From Actinacidiphila sp. DG2A-62 (GTDB lineage: Bacteria; Actinomycetota; Actinomycetes; Streptomycetales; Streptomycetaceae), in contig NZ_JAYMGI010000002.1 in assembly GCF_035825295.1 (NCBI RefSeq), positions 620,001 to 684,000 on the forward strand: a DNA stretch of 64,000 nt, read 5' to 3'. The translations under genes and the position numbers were made by a program. Under the pieces are notes generated by a model. That model did not search any database and had not been told where the DNA came from. It saw only the letters and a list, made by a program, of their open reading frames with translations. Position 1 is the stretch's first letter; the number at the start of each line of letters is the position of its first letter. Below are positions 49,174 to 58,624 of the stretch, in pieces.

Positions 49174-50748
49174 TCAGGCCGCCGCGACCGAGGCCCGCGG
49201 CAACGCCGGCCGCCCCAGGATGAGGTCCGCCGCCTTCTCCGCGATCGCCACCGTCGGCGCGTTCGTGTTGCCGCTCACCAGCAGCGGGATGACCGAGGCG
49301 TCCGCGACGCGCAGCCCCTCGACGCCGCGCACGCGCAGTTCCGCGTCGACCACGGCGCCCATCGCGCAGGTGCCCACCGGGTGGTGCAACGACTGCACAT
49401 GGCGCCGGACGAACGCGCGGACGTCGGCGTCCGACTCCGAGTCCGGCACCGCGTACGGGGTCTGCGTGTACGTCTTGAGCGCGCTCTGCCGGGAGATCTC
49501 CAGACCGATGCGGACCCCGGTGGCCGCCGTGTCCAGGTCGGCCGGCTCCGCGAAGTAGTCGAAGACGATCCGCGGCTTGGCGGTCGGCTGGTCCGAGGCG
49601 AGGGCGAGCCGGCCGCGGCTGAGCGGCCGCAGCACACTCGCCCCGAAGCTGATGCCGTGGCCGGGCGGCGGGGTCAGCCCGCCGTCGAGCAGCAGCACCG
49701 GCAGGCACTGGAACTGCAGGTCGGGCGCCGCGAGTCCGGGCCGGGACCGGACGAAGCCGCCGGACTCCGGGCCGTTGGAGGTCAGCGGCCCGGTGCGGTG
49801 CGCCTGGTACTCCTCGACGTTGCGCGGGTCGCGGGCGGAGATCAGGCTGATCGGGTGCGGGTGGGCGAAGCCGAGCCAGACGTGCGGGTGGTCCTGGAGG
49901 TTGCGGCCGACCTCCGGCTGGTCCAGCACCACGTCGAGCCCCAGGGCGCGCAGTTCGTCCGCGTCGCCGACGCCGGACAGCATCAGCAGCTGCGGCGAGC
50001 CGAACGCGCCGGCGGCCAGCACCACTTCGCGCGCTGCCGGGAACTCCACCTCCTCCTCCAGCCGGCGGCCGCGGACCGCGCGGGCCCGGCCGTGCTCGAT
50101 GACCACCCGAGTCACGTGGACGTTGGTCTCCACGGTCAGGTTGGGCCGGGACAGCGCCGGCCGCAGGAAGGCGATCGAGGAGTTGACCCGCTCGCCGTCG
50201 CGCTGGGTCAGCTGGAACAGCCCGAAGCCCTCCTGATCGGGGCCGTTGAAGTCGTCGGTGGCGCGGTGGCCGGCCTCGACCGCGGCGTCGACGAAGGCGA
50301 GCGCGCTGGGGTTGCGCGACCGGGCGTCCGAGACGGCCATCGGGCCGCCGACGCCGTGGAAGGGGGAGGCGCCGCGCTCGTTGTCCTCCGAGCGCAGGAA
50401 GTAGGGCAGCAGCTCCTCGTAGGACCAGCCGGGCTGCCCCCAGCCGTCGTAGTCGCTGCGGGCGCCGCGGACGTAGACCATGCCGTTGAGCGCCCCGGAG
50501 CCGCCGAGGACCCGGCCGCGCGGCAGGTAGACGCGGCGGCCCTCGGCCCCCGCCTCGGGGTGGCTGTCCAGGTCCCAGTCCTGGTGGGTCCGGAAGAGCT
50601 TGGGCGAGTCGATAGGCACCCGGATGTTCGGGTCGTGGTCCGCCGGCCCGGCCTCCACCAGGCAGACGGTGACACCCGGGTCCTCGCTCAGCCGGGCGGC
50701 CAGTACGCTGCCGGCGGAGCCGCCGCCGACGATGACGTAGTCGTACAT
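49174..50748 (-). CDS. GMC-family FAD oxidoreductase (choline-dehydrogenase-like)
   Basis: Oxidises a primary alcohol to an aldehyde. The 524-residue protein starts MYDYVIVGGGSAGSVLAARLSE (FAD-binding motif). RGRVLGGSGALNGMVYVRG is GMC signature 1, GAFGSPQLLMLSGVGD is signature 2, and HPVGTCAMG contains the catalytic His. ATG at 50748 with GGGAG upstream; the longer form from 50799 adds an atypical extension. Divergent from the class III aminotransferase: together they could turn an alcohol into an amine. Confidence 0.92.
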   Translation of the reverse strand: MYDYVIVGGGSAGSVLAARLSEDPGVTVCLVEAGPADHDPNIRVPIDSPKLFRTHQDWDLDSHPEAGAEGRRVYLPRGRVLGGSGALNGMVYVRGARSDYDGWGQPGWSYEELLPYFLRSEDNERGASPFHGVGGPMAVSDARSRNPSALAFVDAAVEAGHRATDDFNGPDQEGFGLFQLTQRDGERVNSSIAFLRPALSRPNLTVETNVHVTRVVIEHGRARAVRGRRLEEEVEFPAAREVVLAAGAFGSPQLLMLSGVGDADELRALGLDVVLDQPEVGRNLQDHPHVWLGFAHPHPISLISARDPRNVEEYQAHRTGPLTSNGPESGGFVRSRPGLAAPDLQFQCLPVLLLDGGLTPPPGHGISFGASVLRPLSRGRLALASDQPTAKPRIVFDYFAEPADLDTAATGVRIGLEISRQSALKTYTQTPYAVPDSESDADVRAFVRRHVQSLHHPVGTCAMGAVVDAELRVRGVEGLRVADASVIPLLVSGNTNAPTVAIAEKAADLILGRPALPRASVAAA

Positions 50749-51011
50749 ATGCTCTCCCGTCACGAACCTCACCGGTGTGGACTCTTCCGTATGGTCCACG
50801 GCGGTTGTGCGCCGATCGACTTCCAGCGTGCTCTGTCAGGCGTGCCGTCCGGCCCCCCGATCGCGGGTCGCCCGCGCTCCCGCGGGCCGCGGCGGCTCTC
50901 CCGGCAGTCTCGGAGAAGGCCGCGGCGCGGGGCGCGCCTACTGTCGCAAGGGACGGGTTGACCGCCCGCGCGGGCCGATGCGACCGCCTCCCGGTGGTCA
51001 GGAAGGGCACG

Positions 51012-52397
51012 ATGATGTCGACCACCTCGACCGCGCCTCTCACGGCGGCGGACGCAGCGGCACTTGAGGACCTCGACCGCCGGCACTTGATCCACCCGCA
51101 CCAGACCGTGCTGCGGCCCGGCCGCCACGTCTTCTCCCGCGGCAGCGGCAGCACCGTGTGGGACACCACGGGCCGGGACTACCTGGACATGATGGGCGGC
51201 GGCAACTGGCTGGCCCAGGTCGGCCACGGCCGTCCGGAGCTGGCGCAGGCGAGCGCCGACCAGACCGGCACGCTGGAGTTCTTCTCCTGCTGGCGCGAGT
51301 ACTCCAACGACCGTGCCGTCCATCTGGCCGCCCGGCTCGCGGAGCTGTCCCCGGGCGACCTCAACAAGGTGTTCTTCACCTCGGGCGGCTCCGAGGGCAC
51401 CGACACCGCGGTGAAGATCGTCCGCCGCTACCACTTCGAGCAGGGCAACCCGGAACGCACCTGGATCATCGGCCGCTACGGCAGCTACCACGGCTCCACG
51501 CTGGGCAGCGGCAGCGTCACCGGCTTCGACGACATGCAGTACGCGGTCGGCCCGACCCTGCCGCACATCGCCAAGGTCGGTTCGCCGATGCCGTACCACG
51601 CCGAGCTGTACGGCGGGCAGGACCCCAGCGACTTCCTGCTGCGCGAGCTGGAGGAGACGATCGCGCGGATCGGCGCCGACCGGATCGCCGCGATGATCGG
51701 CGAGCCGGTGCTCGGCGGCGCGGGCGCCATCGCCCCGCCGGCCGACTACTGGCCGCGGGTCCGCGAGCTCCTCAGCGCCCACGGCATCCTGCTCGTCGCC
51801 GACGAGGTGATCACCGGCTTCGGCCGCTCCGGCGAGTGGTTCCAGTCCGCGCACAACGGCATGGACCCCGACGTGGTGATCACCGCCAAGGGCATCACCA
51901 GCGGCTACGCCCCGCTGGGCGCGGTCCTGATGCGCGACGACATCGGCTCCGCGATCAGCGGCGGCGACACCCACTTCTTCCACGGCCACACCTACTACGG
52001 CCATCCGGTCGCCGCGGCGGTGGCGCTCGCCAATCTCGACCTGCTGGCCGGCGAGAAGCTGGTCGAGCGGGCCTCCGCGGTGGGCGAGCGGCTGGCCCGC
52101 GGGCTGGCCCCGGCCGCCGATCTGCCGGTCGTCGGCGACATCCGACAGGTCGGCGCGATGATCGGTGTCGAACTGGTCACCGACCGCGCCACTCGGGAGA
52201 ACCTGCCCAACCCGGCGGTGATCGCGGCCATCGACGAACTCCAGGACGTGCACGGCGTGCTGGTCCGCGACTACGGCTCGACGGTCGTCATGGGCCCCCC
52301 GCTGGTGCTGACCGACGAGGAGGCCGACCGGGCGACCTCCGCCCTGGTCGAGGTGCTGAGCAGGCTCGGCACCGACGGCACGCTCCGCTCACGCTGA
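51012..52397 (+). CDS. Class III PLP aminotransferase
   Basis: A 461-residue omega-amino-acid:pyruvate or 4-aminobutyrate-type transaminase. FFTSGGSEGTDTAVKIVRRY binds PLP phosphate, RYGSYHGSTLG follows, LLVADEVITGFGR has the PLP-ring Asp, and ITAKGITSGYAPLGAV has the Schiff-base Lys (about 295). THFFHGHTYYGHPVAAAVAL completes the dimer site. Starts at 51012 or 51015 after GGAAGGG. Divergent from the GMC oxidase; ends at two hairpins. Confidence 0.92.
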   Translation: MMSTTSTAPLTAADAAALEDLDRRHLIHPHQTVLRPGRHVFSRGSGSTVWDTTGRDYLDMMGGGNWLAQVGHGRPELAQASADQTGTLEFFSCWREYSNDRAVHLAARLAELSPGDLNKVFFTSGGSEGTDTAVKIVRRYHFEQGNPERTWIIGRYGSYHGSTLGSGSVTGFDDMQYAVGPTLPHIAKVGSPMPYHAELYGGQDPSDFLLRELEETIARIGADRIAAMIGEPVLGGAGAIAPPADYWPRVRELLSAHGILLVADEVITGFGRSGEWFQSAHNGMDPDVVITAKGITSGYAPLGAVLMRDDIGSAISGGDTHFFHGHTYYGHPVAAAVALANLDLLAGEKLVERASAVGERLARGLAPAADLPVVGDIRQVGAMIGVELVTDRATRENLPNPAVIAAIDELQDVHGVLVRDYGSTVVMGPPLVLTDEEADRATSALVEVLSRLGTDGTLRSR

Positions 52398-52469
52398 GGG
52401 GGACGGCGCCGGTACCGACACCGGGCCCGCGTCGGCAGCGGCATCGGCCCGGCGCCCGTAGCGCACAGT

Positions 52470-52502
52470 GCGGCCGGGACGCGGACTCCGCGTCCCGGCC
52501 GC
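52470..52502. terminator. Perfect 15-bp hairpin terminator
   Basis: GCGGCCGGGACGCGG (52470-52484) and CCGCGTCCCGGCCGC (52488-52502) with an ACT loop, between the converging aminotransferase and GT2 genes. Confidence 0.75.
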
Positions 52503-52517
52503 CTGCTTGTGCGGGCC

Positions 52518-52536
52518 CCCGTGCGACCCGCACGGG
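52518..52536. terminator. Second hairpin, next to the GT2 stop codon
   Basis: CCCGTGCG and CGCACGGG form an 8-bp stem with an ACC loop, 9 bp past the GT2 stop. Confidence 0.55.
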
Positions 52537-52545
52537 AAACGGCCG

Positions 52546-53781
52546 TCAGCCGGCCGCGCCGTCGAAGACGCGCACCCGGTCGCCGACCCGCCGGGCCTCG
52601 GCGAGGATCAGCTCGCCCCACGACTCCCACAGCCCGGCCAGCCGCGAGGTGATGACGACGGTGTCGACGGTGTCGTCCGCCAGCGTCGTCTTGATGCCGA
52701 TGGCCCAGTACCCGGAGTGGTCGCCGGTCTCCAGCGCGCGGTCCAGCAGCTCCTGGTCGAACTCCACCAGCACCGCCGAGTCCAGGCCGGCCGGCAGCAC
52801 CCCGCCGCTGCCGAAGACCGCGATCCGCTCACCGTCCGCGAGATCGGCGACCGCCTTGGCGATCTCGTCGGCGACGTCCGTCCCCCGCACCTCGTCGCGC
52901 CAGCGGACGAACGCGCGGTACTCCTCCTCCCAGGGCCAGTACTCGTCCTTGCCGATCATCAGGCCGTAGCCCAGTTCGAGCGGCGGCTCGGGGAGCTTGG
53001 CCGTGATCATGCGGGTGTTGGCCTCGAAGGTCCGCTCGTTCGCCGGGTGGTCGCGGCCGTGCGGGTAGGCCAGGTTCCAGGCGTCGTCGGTGTAGTGGAA
53101 GGTCAGCCCGAGCTTGTGCAGGCGGTAGCCGAGGTCCTGGTCCTCGCCGCCCCAGCCGTGGAACGTCTCGTCGAAGCCGCCGGTCCTGCGGAAGTCGTCC
53201 GCGTGCACCGAGCAGTTCGCGGCCCAGAAGATCTGCCAGGGCACCAGCAGCTTCGTCATGTCGAAGCCGACCGCCTCCAGCGCGGGCTGCCGGATGTCCT
53301 GGAACGCCGGCACGTCGCGGTAGGCGGCCACCGCGTCCTGCGGCGTCATGCTCTCCACGATCGCGGCCAGCCCCTCCATCGGCGCCGGCGGGTTGTAACC
53401 CCAGCTCGGGCCGATCACCGCGCGCCGCGGCCGGCCCGGCGGGTGCGCGGCCAGATGCGCCTGCAGGAAGCCCGGCCCGGGGAAGTGGCCGGTGTCGAGG
53501 AAGACCAGCAGCGGCGCCGCGGCCAGCCGGGCCGCGCCGTTGCGGGCGGCGCCGGCGCGGAACCCGCGGTCCTCCTGGAAGTAGTACTTGATCTGCAGGC
53601 GGTCGGCGAAGGACCGCACCACCGCTTCGGTGCCGTCGCTGGACCCGTCGTCGCCGACGATCACCTCGAACGCGGTGCTGGGCAGGGTCTGGCGGGTCAG
53701 GTGGCCGAGCGTCTCGGCCAGCAGGTCTGCGGCGTTGTAGGTGGCGATGACGACGGAAACCCGCAGGTCGCGCCTGGACAT
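52546..53781 (-). CDS. Family 2 glycosyltransferase
   Basis: A 411-residue GT-A enzyme: SVVIATYNAADLLAETLGHL, VIVGDDGSSDGTEAVV (nucleotide-sugar Asp pair), GFRAGAARNGAARLAAAPLLVFLDTG (DxD-like DTG), and a galactosyltransferase-type acceptor region WAANCSVHADDFRRTGGFDETFHGWGGEDQDLGYRL with the catalytic ED. A C-terminal extension of about 110 residues (from about 300) is of unknown function. Last gene of the ABC-ABC-DUF899-GT2 series. Probably glycosylates the metabolite or a cell-surface molecule. Confidence 0.88.
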   Translation of the reverse strand: MSRRDLRVSVVIATYNAADLLAETLGHLTRQTLPSTAFEVIVGDDGSSDGTEAVVRSFADRLQIKYYFQEDRGFRAGAARNGAARLAAAPLLVFLDTGHFPGPGFLQAHLAAHPPGRPRRAVIGPSWGYNPPAPMEGLAAIVESMTPQDAVAAYRDVPAFQDIRQPALEAVGFDMTKLLVPWQIFWAANCSVHADDFRRTGGFDETFHGWGGEDQDLGYRLHKLGLTFHYTDDAWNLAYPHGRDHPANERTFEANTRMITAKLPEPPLELGYGLMIGKDEYWPWEEEYRAFVRWRDEVRGTDVADEIAKAVADLADGERIAVFGSGGVLPAGLDSAVLVEFDQELLDRALETGDHSGYWAIGIKTTLADDTVDTVVITSRLAGLWESWGELILAEARRVGDRVRVFDGAAG

Positions 53782-53875
53782 GGTGTTCTCCGCTCTGGTT
53801 CGTGACGGGCCCGGGTCTGCAACGTGCCCGGGGGCGGAGCGCCTCGGTGTGCGGTCCGCCCCCGGAGGCCATCGG

Positions 53876-54580
53876 TCAGCGGCCGGCCAGCGCCTCCTGC
53901 GGGTAGCGGTCGTGGTGGAACAGCCACGGCCGGCCCGGCGCGTCGTCCTGCCGCCCCAGCGGCGTCATGTCGAGCAGGTTGAACGTGCCGTGCAGCAGGT
54001 CGATCTCGATGCCGCCGTCGTAGGTCGAGTACGCGTGCAGGATGCGGTCGCCCTCGCGGACGAACACCCCGGCCTCGCCCTCCAGGAACCGGGAGGGGTC
54101 GTCCGGGTCGCCCATCTCCTCCGGGTTGTAGGCGTCGCCGAGCGCCACGTGGAAGTCGCGGTTGAAGTCCGGGCCGTCGACCGAGTACCACGGCACGGAC
54201 CAGCCCATCCGCTCGCGGAAGGCCGCGATCTTCTCGTACGGCGCGCGCGAGGCGAGCGCGAACGTGGTGTTGAGGGCGTTGATGTGGGACAGGTGCCCGA
54301 CGTTGTCCAGGATCAGCGAGCAGTGCTTGCAGCCCTCGGACCACTGCGGGTCGAACATGAAGTGGTAGACGATCAGCTGGCGCCGGCCCTCGAAGAGGTC
54401 GGCCAGACCCACCTGGCCGTCCGGGCCCTCGAAGCGGTACTCCTTCGTCACCTCCGTCATCGGCAGCTTCCGCCGGGCCTCGATCAGCTCCTGCCGGGTC
54501 CTGGCGAGTTCGGCCTCCTTGGCGAGCAGGTCCTTGCGGGCCGCCAGCCATTCGGCCCTGGAGACCACGGGATTGTCCAT
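53876..54580 (-). CDS. DUF899 thioredoxin-like protein
   Basis: A 234-residue protein of the DUF899 family (thioredoxin fold, function poorly defined): VVSRAEWLAARKDLLAKEAELARTR, then FEGRRQLIVYHFMFDPQWSEGCKHCSLILDNVGHL, where CKHC is the CxxC pair, then YEKIAAFRERMGW and SVFVREGD-like strands. Encoded between the ABC transporter and the glycosyltransferase genes, 48 and 94 bp away. Confidence 0.88.
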   Translation of the reverse strand: MDNPVVSRAEWLAARKDLLAKEAELARTRQELIEARRKLPMTEVTKEYRFEGPDGQVGLADLFEGRRQLIVYHFMFDPQWSEGCKHCSLILDNVGHLSHINALNTTFALASRAPYEKIAAFRERMGWSVPWYSVDGPDFNRDFHVALGDAYNPEEMGDPDDPSRFLEGEAGVFVREGDRILHAYSTYDGGIEIDLLHGTFNLLDMTPLGRQDDAPGRPWLFHHDRYPQEALAGR

Positions 54581-54628
54581 CGTCCTTCTCTCTTCTTCCG
54601 GTGAAAGGGGGGTTCGTGCAGCGGGCGC

Positions 54629-56413
54629 TCAGCGGTACGCCTCCGCCTGGATGGCGAACATCTCGGCGTATGTGCCGCCCGCGGCCATCAGCGCCTCGTG
54701 GTCGCCGACCTCCAGCAGCCGGCCGTCGCCGACCACGACGATGACGTCGGCCATCCGCACGGTGGAGAACCGGTGCGAGATCAGCACGGTGACCGCGCCC
54801 GACTCGGCGCCGGCCTGTTTGGCGCGCTCGGCGTACTTCAGGAACAGGTCGTGCTCGGCCTGCGCGTCGAGCGCGGAGGTCGGCTCGTCCAGCACCAGGA
54901 GCAGCGGGTCGTCGCGCATCATCGCCCGGGCCAGCGCGAGCTTCTGCCACTGGCCGCCGGACAGTTCCGCGCCGTCCGCCCATGAGGTGCCCAGCTGGGT
55001 GGCCAGGCCCTCCTCCAGCCGGTCCACCACGCCCTCGGCACTGGACCGGCCGAGCGCGGTGCGGACCGCCGACTCGTCCTCGACGCGGGGCACGTCGCCG
55101 ACCCCGACCGCTTCCAGCGCCCGGATCTCGTACCGCACGAAGTCCTGGAAGCCGGCGGCGATCCGGCGGCGCCAGTCCTCGATCGGCATCCGCTGGAGGT
55201 CGGTGCCGTCCACCAGGATGCGGCCGCTGGACGGGCGGTAGAACCCGCACAGCAGCTTGACCAGCGTGGACTTGCCCGCGCCGTTCTCGCCGACGATCGC
55301 CACGGTGCTGCCGGCGGCCAGCGTCAGGTCGACGTCCGCGAGCGCCTCGCCCGGGCTGTCGGGGTAGCGGAAGCCGACCCCTTCCAGGCGGATGCCGTCG
55401 CGCAGCCGCTGGGGGGCCGGCCGGTCGGCGGGGACCCGGCCGGTCTCGTCGACGGCCGCCCGCAGCAGCTCGATCCGGCGGAACGCGCCGGCCATCCGCT
55501 GCAGGTTCTGCAGGAAGGTCACCGCCGCCGTCACCTGGCCGTTGACCTGCGTGGCCAGCGCGATCACCAGCACCACGTCGCCGACGCTGCGGTGGCCGGA
55601 GATCGCGCCGCGCACCACGATCAGCACCGCCCCGACGTAGGTCAGGCCGAAGAAGACCTGGCCGGCCGCGCGCAGGGCCATCGCCCGGAGGTGTGCGCGG
55701 GCCAGGCCGCGGGTGCCGGTCCGCCACAGCTCGGCGTGCCGCCTGCGCAGTTCCGGTCCGACGCCGAAGACCCGCAGCTCGCCGGCGTACCGGGCGGTGG
55801 TGGTGAGCTGGAAGAGGTTGAGGGCCAGCCGGGTGGGCTCGGCGACCGTGGTCTTCGCCCGGTCCAGCACCCGTTCGGCCAGTCGGCCGGTGGCCAGCGG
55901 CACCAGCGCGGCGACCGGCAGCAACAGCAGCAGCGGGCTCTGCTGGGCGAGGATCACCGAGCCGAACACGATGGACAGCAGCAGCCCGACGCCGTTGAGC
56001 AGCGCCTCCAGGCTCATCCGGAGCTGGCCGCTCTCCTCGTACAGCACCGACAGCGTGTCCGCGTGCTCGGCGCGTTCGTGGTGCTCGATGCCCGGGGAGC
56101 CGTTGGAGATCCGCAGCAGCGTCTCGTGGAAGTCCAGTTCGGCCAGCTCGGACAGCTCGAAGTACGCGATGGGCCCGAAGTGCCCGAAGGCCAGGGCGAG
56201 CACGGCGAACAGGGCGACGAGCACCCCGGTCGCGGCCGCCTCACCGTCGCGGCCGTCCATCATCGCGTCGGTCATCCGGCCGAGCGTGACCGCGAGCAGC
56301 GGGGTGGACAGGGTGAAGGCGAGCATCAGCGCGACGGCCACCGAGAACTTGCGCTTGTCGGTGCGCCAGCCGATGGCGGTCAGCGTGCGCGCGCAACTGA
56401 CGATCTCTCTCAC
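54629..56413 (-). CDS. ABC exporter half-transporter (membrane plus ATPase domains), second partner
   Basis: A 594-residue type IV exporter subunit. About six membrane helices (about 20-290) precede an ATPase domain with VGENGAGKSTLVKLL (Walker A), FQDFVRYEI (Q-loop), ELSGGQWQKLALARAM (signature) and LLLVLDEPTSALD (Walker B), plus SHRFSTVR (H-loop). The GTG start at 56413 overlaps the stop of the partner gene (GTGA), so a heterodimer is expected. Likely exports the product of the nearby biosynthetic genes. Confidence 0.9.
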   Translation of the reverse strand: MREIVSCARTLTAIGWRTDKRKFSVAVALMLAFTLSTPLLAVTLGRMTDAMMDGRDGEAAATGVLVALFAVLALAFGHFGPIAYFELSELAELDFHETLLRISNGSPGIEHHERAEHADTLSVLYEESGQLRMSLEALLNGVGLLLSIVFGSVILAQQSPLLLLLPVAALVPLATGRLAERVLDRAKTTVAEPTRLALNLFQLTTTARYAGELRVFGVGPELRRRHAELWRTGTRGLARAHLRAMALRAAGQVFFGLTYVGAVLIVVRGAISGHRSVGDVVLVIALATQVNGQVTAAVTFLQNLQRMAGAFRRIELLRAAVDETGRVPADRPAPQRLRDGIRLEGVGFRYPDSPGEALADVDLTLAAGSTVAIVGENGAGKSTLVKLLCGFYRPSSGRILVDGTDLQRMPIEDWRRRIAAGFQDFVRYEIRALEAVGVGDVPRVEDESAVRTALGRSSAEGVVDRLEEGLATQLGTSWADGAELSGGQWQKLALARAMMRDDPLLLVLDEPTSALDAQAEHDLFLKYAERAKQAGAESGAVTVLISHRFSTVRMADVIVVVGDGRLLEVGDHEALMAAGGTYAEMFAIQAEAYR

Positions 56414-58346
56414 AGCAGCACCTCGTCCGGCTCGTCGGTGGCGTTCTCGGCGTCGTCCCCGTCGTCCCCGTCGTCCCCGTCGAGGTCGGCGGGGTCGCCG
56501 TCGCCGGTGAAGCGGTCGGCCTGGAGCCGGAACAGCTCGGCGTAGCGACCGCCGAGTGCCAGCAGTTCCTCGTGGCTGCCCTGCTCGCTGATCCTGCCGT
56601 GCTCCAGCACGACGATCCGGTCGGCGTGCCGGACGGTGGAGAAGCGGTGGGAGATCAGCAGCGTGGTCGCGCCGCGGGTCAGCTCGGCGAACCGGTCGAA
56701 GAAGCGGGCCTCCGCGCGGGCGTCCAGGCTGGCGGTCGGCTCGTCGAGCACCACCACCGGCGAGCCGTGCCGCAGCGCGAACACCGCCCGGGCCAGCGCC
56801 ACCCGCTGCCACTGGCCGCCGGACAGCCCGGCGCCACCGCTCAGGTGCGGGGCGAGCGGGGTGTCCATGCCGCGCGGCAGCGCGTCCAGCGCGGGGGCGA
56901 CGCCCATCGCCTCGATCGCGTCGCGCACCCCGGCGCGGTCGTCCGCCGAGGCCACCGAGCCCAGCGCGACGTTGTCGGCGGCCGAGAGCTGGTAGCGCAG
57001 GTAGTCCTGGAAGATCACCGCCAGCCGGCGGCGCCAGGACTCCAGGTCGTACGAGCGGATGTCGGCGCCGTCCAGCAGCACCGCGCCGGAGTCCGGTTCG
57101 TAGAGCCGGGCCAGCAGCTTGACCAGGGTGGTCTTGCCGGCGCCGTTGACCCCCACGATGGCGGTGCACTTTCCGGCCTCGATGGTCAGGTCGAGGCCGT
57201 CCAGGACCGGCCGGTCGGTGCCGGGGTAGCGGAAGCTGACCTTCTCGAAGCGGACGTCGTGTTCGGGGACGGGCGCCGTGGCGGCCTGCTCCGGCCGCAG
57301 CTCGGCGCTGGTGACGTCGTGCTCGACATGCGCGGCGAACCGCCGCACCGCCCCGTAGGTCACGCTGCCGATCGCGGTCTGCAGATCGGCCTCGGGGTAG
57401 AACTCCGAGAGCCGCAGCGCGCCGATCGCCGACTGCATCACCATGGCGAACTCGGTGAGGGTCAGCGCGCCGTGCGCGTCGGACCCGATGTACCCGAACA
57501 GCGCCCCGCACACCAGCAGTCCGAAGACGAAGACGAAGATGCCGGGCCACAGGTAGATGCGGCGGCGCTCCCGCCACATCGGGGTGAACCAGTCCTGGTA
57601 CGCCCCGCGCATCTGGCCACCGGTCCAGTCCGACAGCCCGAACACCCGGATCTCCTTGCCGGCGTCGGCCTGCACCGCGAGGTGGCGCATGTACTCGACC
57701 TTGTTCTCGTGGCCGTTGAGGTCGAACCGGGCCTGGACGTAGCGGCGCAGCCCGCCGCGCTCGCCGACGCGGAAACCGGCCACGGCCAGGGCCACCACGA
57801 TCCCGGCCGGCCAGGAGAAGGCGATCGCGATCACCAGGCTGTAGCCGAGCAGTTGTCCGTAGCGGGCGATCAGCGCCAGCGTGCCCGCCGTGCCGGTGCC
57901 GGGGCTCCAGAACTGCAGGCCGAACTCCAGCTCGCGCGCGGCGAACCGCAGGTCGGCGACCACCTGCTCGTCCTCCAGCGAGGTCACGTGGGCACTGCGC
58001 GTGGCCGCCTCCATCAGCTCCTCGATGACCGTGCCGTCGACGGTGCGGGAGAGCAGCACGCCCAGGGAGGTCTGCACGACCGCGAGGATCTGCTGGGCCA
58101 CGAAGATCGCGGCGGCGGCGAGGAAGACGGGGACCAGATCGTGCCACTGCGAGGAGTGCAGCCCGCCCGCGACCGCGGCCGGCACCTTGCCGAGCACGAC
58201 GCTGGTGGTGACGACGAAGGCGACCGGCAGCGCGGCGAGCGCCACGTTCACCAGTGCGAGCCCGCCGACCAGGGCAGGGCCGCCCCGGGAAGCAGCCGCA
58301 CGATGTGCCATCGTGCGGCCGCCAGTTCCCTGAGCCTGCTGGGCAT
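56410..58346 (-). CDS. ABC exporter half-transporter, first partner (one apparent frameshift near N-terminus)
   Basis: About 645 residues after correction. The ATG at 58346 has an ideal AGGAGG site and reads MPSRLRELAAARWHIVRLLPGAAL; the frame then breaks near 58270-58285, and one added base joins it to ALVGGLALVNVALAALPVAFVVTTSVVL (first membrane helix). The ATPase domain has VGVNGAGKTTLVKLLARL, FQDYLRYQL, GLSGGQWQRVALARAV and VVVLDEPTASLDARAE. The C-tail has an acidic DGDDGDDGDD repeat (9-bp DNA units near 56455-56480). Both subunits have canonical catalytic Glu after Walker B. Confidence 0.88.
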
Positions 58347-58624
58347 GCGACGACCTCCTGATAGGGAGCGGCGGTGCTGCGATCTGCCGGGAGCCCGTTT
58401 CCGGTCTCCACCCCTACGACGAACGGGGACGCGGCCGAATCGACAACACCGCGGCCGAATTCCCGCGTATGGGCGCGCCGCCGGTCCACCGCGGCGTACG
58501 GCAGCGCCGGAGAAGCCGGGCGGTGCGGCGGCGGCCGATGATGCGGAGGACCGGGCCGTGCCCGGCTGCCCCAGCCGACCGGACATCCCGCCCGGCCGTA
58601 CCCGTCCGAAGGAGGGGAAGAGCG

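Noticed and set aside
56410..58311. ABC subunit starting at 58311
   Set aside because: No ribosome site and an atypical N-terminus; the ATG at 58346 has AGGAGG and joins the frame after one base is restored.
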